From assembly GCA_946407015.1 (NCBI GenBank), contig CAMJML010000021.1, forward strand, positions 1 to 57,874: DNA of 57,874 bases, in the 5' to 3' direction. The translations under genes were made by a program, and so were the position numbers. The stretch comes from an uncultured Selenomonadales bacterium (GTDB lineage Bacteria > Bacillota > Negativicutes > DSM-1736 > Dendrosporobacteraceae). Position 1 is the first letter of the stretch, and every line of letters begins with the position of its first letter. The notes under the pieces are model-generated. The model did not search any database. It saw only the letters and a program-made list of their open reading frames with translations, and had not been told where the DNA came from. Positions 54,341-57,874 of the stretch are shown one piece after another.

Positions 54341-55459
54341 ATGCGAGCTGCATATAAAAAATTGACTCCCTATATTGTCGTTCTGATCATTGGAACGCTA
54401 TTAGGGGGCGGAATAGTGGCCGGTTACTCCGGCAAACAACTGGCGAAGCCTGAACCACAGAATATGTCTTTTGTCCCGAACTTACAACAAACGGCTCCAA
54501 ACGGGGCGATCTCGCACGCCCGCACTCCACCCCTAGTCCGGGCTGCCCAGGCGGTCGGACCGGCAGTGGTCGGGATTACCAATAAAGCTTATGCCCGTGA
54601 TTATTTCAACCGTAAAGTACTGGTTGAACAAGGCACCGGCTCAGGAGTTATTGTTGACTCAAATGGCTATATTGCCACTAACTATCATGTGGTGGAAAAC
54701 GCTCAGGAAATCGTGGTTTCCCTGTCTGACGGCCGTACCATTCCCGGCAAGGTGCTGGGCACTGATCCGGCAACCGATTTGGCTGTTGTCAAAGTAGAGA
54801 CGACCGGCTTGCCGGCTGCTACTTTGGGGGATTCGGACAGCTTAGTGGTTGGCGAACCGGCTATTGCTATCGGCAATCCGCTGGGGCTTGAATTTAAAGG
54901 CAGTGTGACAGCCGGCGTGATTAGCGCCCTGAACCGTTCAATTGAAATCGGCGAACGCCGCTTTAAACTGATCCAAACCGATGCGGCCATTAATCCTGGA
55001 AATTCGGGCGGCGCCCTGGTGAATGCCGATGGCGTGCTCGTTGGTATCAACAGTGCTAAAATTGCCGTGGCCGGTGTGGAAGGCATAGGCTTTTCCATTC
55101 CAATCAATACCGCCAGACCGATTATTCAATCCATTATTGAAAAAGGCCGGGTTGTGCGGGCTTATCTCGGGGTAGGCATCCTGGATAAAGCCAGTGCCGC
55201 CAAATACGGTTATGACTTAAATATTGACCGCGGTGTCTATGTGGCTCAGTCTTCACAAGATGGCCCGGCCTACAAAGCCGGAATCCGCGAAGGGGATATC
55301 ATTTATACCATTAACGGCATTGAAACCAATAGTGTCGCCGATCTGCGCTCCGCGGTGGACTCTCAGCCGATCGGCAGCAAAGCCGAAGTGGTCATTGGCC
55401 GCAATGGCAAGAACCAGACGGTAACGGTATCTCTGGAAGAAATGCCTGTGAAACAATGA
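54341..55459 (+). CDS. htrA: HtrA-type serine protease with PDZ domain
   Basis: A 372-residue membrane-anchored protease. One N-terminal membrane helix (about 11-28) is followed by a trypsin-like domain with His116 (NYHVVENA), Asp146 (ATDLAVVKVE) and Ser222 (NPGNSGGALVN), then a single C-terminal PDZ domain (about 275-365). It removes misfolded proteins outside the membrane. It lies between walJ and rlmH, as in Bacillus. TAAGGAGG precedes the ATG. Its stop overlaps the rlmH start (ATGA). Confidence 0.93.
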   Translation: MRAAYKKLTPYIVVLIIGTLLGGGIVAGYSGKQLAKPEPQNMSFVPNLQQTAPNGAISHARTPPLVRAAQAVGPAVVGITNKAYARDYFNRKVLVEQGTGSGVIVDSNGYIATNYHVVENAQEIVVSLSDGRTIPGKVLGTDPATDLAVVKVETTGLPAATLGDSDSLVVGEPAIAIGNPLGLEFKGSVTAGVISALNRSIEIGERRFKLIQTDAAINPGNSGGALVNADGVLVGINSAKIAVAGVEGIGFSIPINTARPIIQSIIEKGRVVRAYLGVGILDKASAAKYGYDLNIDRGVYVAQSSQDGPAYKAGIREGDIIYTINGIETNSVADLRSAVDSQPIGSKAEVVIGRNGKNQTVTVSLEEMPVKQ

Positions 55460-55935
55460 AGATTACCATTGTAGCCGTAGGGAAAATCAAAGAAAAATAC
55501 CTGACAGCCGGAATTGCCGAATTCACTAAACGGCTGACCCCTTATTGCCGCCTCAATATCATCGAGATTGACGAAGAAAAAATGCCGGACAACCCGTCCG
55601 AAGCTGAAAAAGCAAAAGCGCTCGCCCGTGAAGGCGAGCGCATGCTGAAGCAGATCCCCAGCGACAGCTACCTCATCGTCCTCGATGTCATCGGCAAAGC
55701 CGCCTCCTCGGAAGAACTGGCCGCCAAATTCAGCACCCTGGCCCTCAATGGCCAAAGCAACCTGACCTTCGCCATCGGCGGAGCTTTCGGCCTGTCGCCG
55801 GACATCCGCAATGCCGCAAAGGAACGGCTGTCATTTTCCAAAATGACCTTTACGCATCAGATGATCAGACTGCTCCTGGTGGAGCAGGTCTATCGGGCGT
55901 TTAAGATTAATCGTGGTGAACCGTACCACTGGTAA
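55456..55935 (+). CDS. rlmH: 23S rRNA pseudouridine1915 N3-methyltransferase
   Basis: A 159-residue SPOUT-type methyltransferase that methylates pseudouridine 1915 of 23S rRNA. The pattern ITIVAVGKIKEKYL at the start, FAIGGAFGLSPDI in the SAM knot and MTFTHQMIRLLLVEQVYRA at the end identify it. It overlaps htrA by four bases, so it is translationally coupled. A terminator follows within 10 bases. Confidence 0.95.
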   Translation: MKITIVAVGKIKEKYLTAGIAEFTKRLTPYCRLNIIEIDEEKMPDNPSEAEKAKALAREGERMLKQIPSDSYLIVLDVIGKAASSEELAAKFSTLALNGQSNLTFAIGGAFGLSPDIRNAAKERLSFSKMTFTHQMIRLLLVEQVYRAFKINRGEPYHW

Positions 55936-55941
55936 CGCTAA

Positions 55942-55979
55942 AAACAGCCTTGACCCTATAAGAGGGCCAAGGCTGTTTA
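55942..55979 (+). terminator. Intrinsic terminator of the walJ-htrA-rlmH block
   Basis: A long stem with a small internal mismatch (AAACAGCCTTG pairing with CAAGGCTGTTT, plus an inner CCCT-AGGG) ends in T residues. Confidence 0.7.
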
Positions 55980-56273
55980 AAATTTGGGGGGATGAATCGG
56001 AGGATAATTAGTATAATATTAAAGAAAGTTGATAAACCAAGGGGATAGGAGCGATGTTTCAGTCGAAAATGAAAAACGAAATATAGTACCTGTCCCTCTG
56101 TTTTGCAGGCGCAGCTACACATGCACCTACCTAAATAAGGCAGGCGTAACTTTACGTATGATGGGGTAGTTACTTCAGCCTGTTTGGTTATTGTTCTATC
56201 CAAGAAGGATTTCTTAACAATAATTTCTAATTTCTATATAGATCATGTTTTCAATACATTGGGGGGCAAATAC
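55980..56273 (+). other. Intergenic region, AT-rich with repeat remnants
   Basis: About 290 bases. A 10-codon frame at 56053 has a GGATAGGAG-like site but is too short to call. The stretch near 56090-56106 (ACCTGTCCCTCTG) resembles ends of small palindromic repeats in Firmicutes. The right part is strongly AT-rich and likely holds the peroxiredoxin promoter. Confidence 0.4.
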
Positions 56274-56735
56274 ATGAAGCAAATTACCGTTGGTGACATG
56301 GCGCCTGATTTTGTTTTAAAAGATAATCGTGGACAGGAAATCCGCCTATCAGACTACAAGGGAAAAAAGGTGCTTTTATCATGGCATCCGCTGGCATGGA
56401 CAAAGGTTTGCGCCGAGCAAATGAAATCATTGGAGGATAATCTGGAGAAGTTTACTCAATATAATGTGGTCCCGCTTGGACTCAGCATAGATTCCTATCC
56501 CAGCAAGAATGCCTGGGCAAAAGAACTAGGAATTGCTGAAGTAAAATTGCTAGCTGATTTTTGGCCGCATGGACAAACTGCTCTTAACTATGGCATCTTA
56601 CGTGACGCAGAAGGTTTTTCAGAGAGGGCCAATATGCTTATTGATGAGAACGGCAAAGTTCTCTGGGTGAAAGTGTATTCAATTCCTGAACTGCCTGATA
56701 TAAACGAGGTTTTTGATCAAATTACGAGAAAGTAA
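56274..56735 (+). CDS. Peroxiredoxin (AhpC/TSA-like)
   Basis: A 153-residue thioredoxin-fold peroxidase. The peroxidatic cysteine is Cys46 in PLAWTKVC, which keeps the P-x-x-x-T-x-x-C signature. A second cysteine for an intramolecular disulphide is not found, so it is probably a one-Cys type that needs an outside thiol. A GGGGGG site precedes the ATG at 56274. The base composition is more AT-rich than the genes to the left. Confidence 0.85.
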   Translation: MKQITVGDMAPDFVLKDNRGQEIRLSDYKGKKVLLSWHPLAWTKVCAEQMKSLEDNLEKFTQYNVVPLGLSIDSYPSKNAWAKELGIAEVKLLADFWPHGQTALNYGILRDAEGFSERANMLIDENGKVLWVKVYSIPELPDINEVFDQITRK

Positions 56736-56744
56736 GAACAGGTA

Positions 56745-56771
56745 GGGGACGTTCAAAATAGGAACGTCCCC
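56745..56771. repeat. REP-like hairpin
   Basis: GGGGACGTTC-7-GAACGTCCCC forms a perfect 10-bp stem with no T-run. Similar GGGGACGTTC palindromes occur as repeats near REP-associated transposases in Firmicutes; none is present here. Confidence 0.5.
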
Positions 56772-56804
56772 ACCACAATTTATATAGCAAGAGGAGAAAG
56801 AAAA

Positions 56805-56978
56805 ATGGCAGCTGTAAAGTGCACGAAATGTGGAAAAGTATTTAATACAGAGGGAGCAATACTGAGACCGATAGGCGATGGTGGCTATTTAGAGTGTTGT
56901 CCCAAATGCGGGAGCACAAGTGTATATCGTGTGGACGATTTTCAAAACGATAACGATCGGTTATGGGAGGGGTATTAG
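56805..56978 (+). CDS. Small zinc-ribbon protein, 57 residues
   Basis: An ATG after GAGGAG opens a 57-residue frame with two CxxC knuckles, CTKC (6-9) and CPKC (32-35), plus a further cysteine at 31. That fits a zinc ribbon. The C-terminus is acidic and ends in WEGY. No family or partner is recognised; it may work with the radical SAM gene downstream or with the peroxiredoxin. Confidence 0.65.
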   Translation: MAAVKCTKCGKVFNTEGAILRPIGDGGYLECCPKCGSTSVYRVDDFQNDNDRLWEGY

Positions 56979-57015
56979 GAGAATCGTGGTGCTGAATCTT
57001 ACTCTAATTTTGCGG

Positions 57016-57045
57016 GCGATGAGGGAAAATCCTCATTGCCTTTTT
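57016..57045 (+). terminator. Intrinsic terminator after the zinc-ribbon gene
   Basis: A 9-bp stem with one G-T pair (57016-57024 with 57031-57039) is followed by C and five T residues. Confidence 0.7.
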
Positions 57046-57215
57046 ACTGCACTATTCAAACCGATACGAAGATTCAACACACCGACTTTCCCGTTCCTAC
57101 TGACATTCCCATCTGCCTTGTTGAAAACTGATGCATAACCCAGTATAATTTAGATGGTATTTACATTTGACGAATCGTGTGAAGTATTAAATTAAGTAGA
57201 TAGGCGGATAAGGTT

Positions 57216-57874
57216 ATGAAAATTTCCAAGCAAGATGCATTGATATGGTTTGACTTTTTTTCACAAATGTCTGAGGAAGAGGAAGTTAGTGTAAAACATG
57301 AAGAAATTATTTACGCTACTTTTGCGCAAATTGAAGCAGCCATTGATCATAGAAATGAACGGTTGATGTCGGAAATAAAAGGTTTAAAAACTTTGGAAAA
57401 TAGAACTCTGTTCGTAGGAAATGACAGCAAATTTCCTAAAGGATGTCGTTCCTGTCTGTTGGGTACTGGTTTGAGTGCCATTAGGAAAACGAACAAATGC
57501 AATTTGGAGTGCAAGTTCTGTTATAATTATGGCGAACTCGACGCTATCCATCCCGTTGGTGAAGGGTTGTGGGAAATTGGGGGCACCAAGTTTTACGAGA
57601 AAGACCTTGATTTGCTGCTTTCCATTCACCAGAAACCTACTGGCATTTCCTATGTTTATTTAGAACCGTTTATGGAAATTGAAAAATATTACTCGGTTAT
57701 AAAGAAATTTAGTGCTGCTCAAATTCATCAGCATTTATATACAAATGGCACTTTAGCCACAGAAGAGACATTGAAAGCATTAGGTGAAGCCGGTCTGAAT
57801 GAGATACGGTTCAACTTGGGTGCTTCTAATTGTTCAGACAAAGTCATTAAAAATATTGGGTTAGCGAAAAAATA
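57216..57874 (+). CDS. Radical SAM protein, 5' part
   Basis: The first 219 codons of a radical SAM enzyme run off the right edge. The cluster motif C-x3-C-x2-C is at Cys95, Cys99 and Cys102 (KCNLECKFCYNYG). An additional CRSC pair (Cys77 and Cys80) sits just before it and may bind zinc or a further cluster. The region after about residue 140 fits the TIM-barrel core (LYTNGTLATEET, EIRFNLGAS). The start at the ATG follows AAGG. The reaction and product are not known. It is AT-rich like its neighbours. Confidence 0.78.
   Translation, partial: MKISKQDALIWFDFFSQMSEEEEVSVKHEEIIYATFAQIEAAIDHRNERLMSEIKGLKTLENRTLFVGNDSKFPKGCRSCLLGTGLSAIRKTNKCNLECKFCYNYGELDAIHPVGEGLWEIGGTKFYEKDLDLLLSIHQKPTGISYVYLEPFMEIEKYYSVIKKFSAAQIHQHLYTNGTLATEETLKALGEAGLNEIRFNLGASNCSDKVIKNIGLAKK

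Noticed and set aside
56214-56228. Possible PerR box upstream of the peroxiredoxin gene
   Set aside because: Only about nine of fourteen defined positions match in a very AT-rich stretch, so chance is a good explanation.
1-57874. tRNA, rRNA, prophage or complete insertion sequence
   Set aside because: I found no rRNA or tRNA-like sequence, no transposase, integrase or phage structural gene on either strand.

Overview
The window comes from a spore-forming anaerobe of the Firmicutes, most likely a member of the Negativicutes (Sporomusaceae type). The evidence is a CotF-type spore coat pair, a hybrid cluster protein, a tetrapyrrole operon that leads to siroheme and corrins, LytR-CpsA-Psr and PBP2 wall genes, and a walJ-htrA-rlmH block as in Bacillus. 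The genus is an inference; no rRNA or tRNA gene is present to test it.

Layout. 1-9.1 kb: lipoprotein, menaquinone methyltransferase, MscS channel and a gamma-glutamyltransferase, then a signalling island (RsbW-like kinase, chemoreceptor, STAS protein, PAS-PP2C phosphatase) and a Nudix hydrolase. 9.1-13.6 kb: GlnK/GlnL two-component system next to a GltP-type symporter. 13.7-18.3 kb: HD-GYP protein, GH18 lipoprotein, thiamine-binding and copper-chaperone-like small proteins, and an LCP protein. 18.4-27.1 kb: PBP2 and the tightly packed tetrapyrrole genes (precorrin-2 dehydrogenase, hemA, hemC, cobA-hemD fusion, hemB, hemL), making uroporphyrinogen III and sending it to precorrin-2. 27.2-30.5 kb: a CRP/FNR regulator facing a short hybrid cluster protein gene, with a palindromic element between them and a CRP-type operator in front of hcp. 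30.7-36.4 kb: an FtsA-like protein with a long repeat-bearing tail, then FakB/FakA and a cyclodeaminase-like protein. 36.4-43.4 kb: SDR, Tex, MATE, EamA and a second HD-GYP protein. 43.5-48.0 kb: LytS/LytT with CstA, a likely pyruvate-sensing and uptake unit. 48.1-53.3 kb: spore coat genes, a Fur/PerR regulator, deoC, a membrane peptidase, a small dual-start gene and a phosphohexomutase. 53.4-55.9 kb: walJ, htrA, rlmH. 56.0-57.9 kb: an AT-richer end with a peroxiredoxin, a zinc-ribbon protein and a radical SAM gene that runs off the window.

Most transcription units end in clear intrinsic terminators, many of them bidirectional between convergent genes. The strongest points for follow-up are the CRP-consensus site at about -41.5 of the hcp promoter, the chemoreceptor inside a partner-switching cluster, the FtsA-like protein with tandem beta-grasp-like repeats, the 106-bp inverted-repeat element at 28.6 kb, and a small gene with two in-frame starts that each have a good ribosome binding site.
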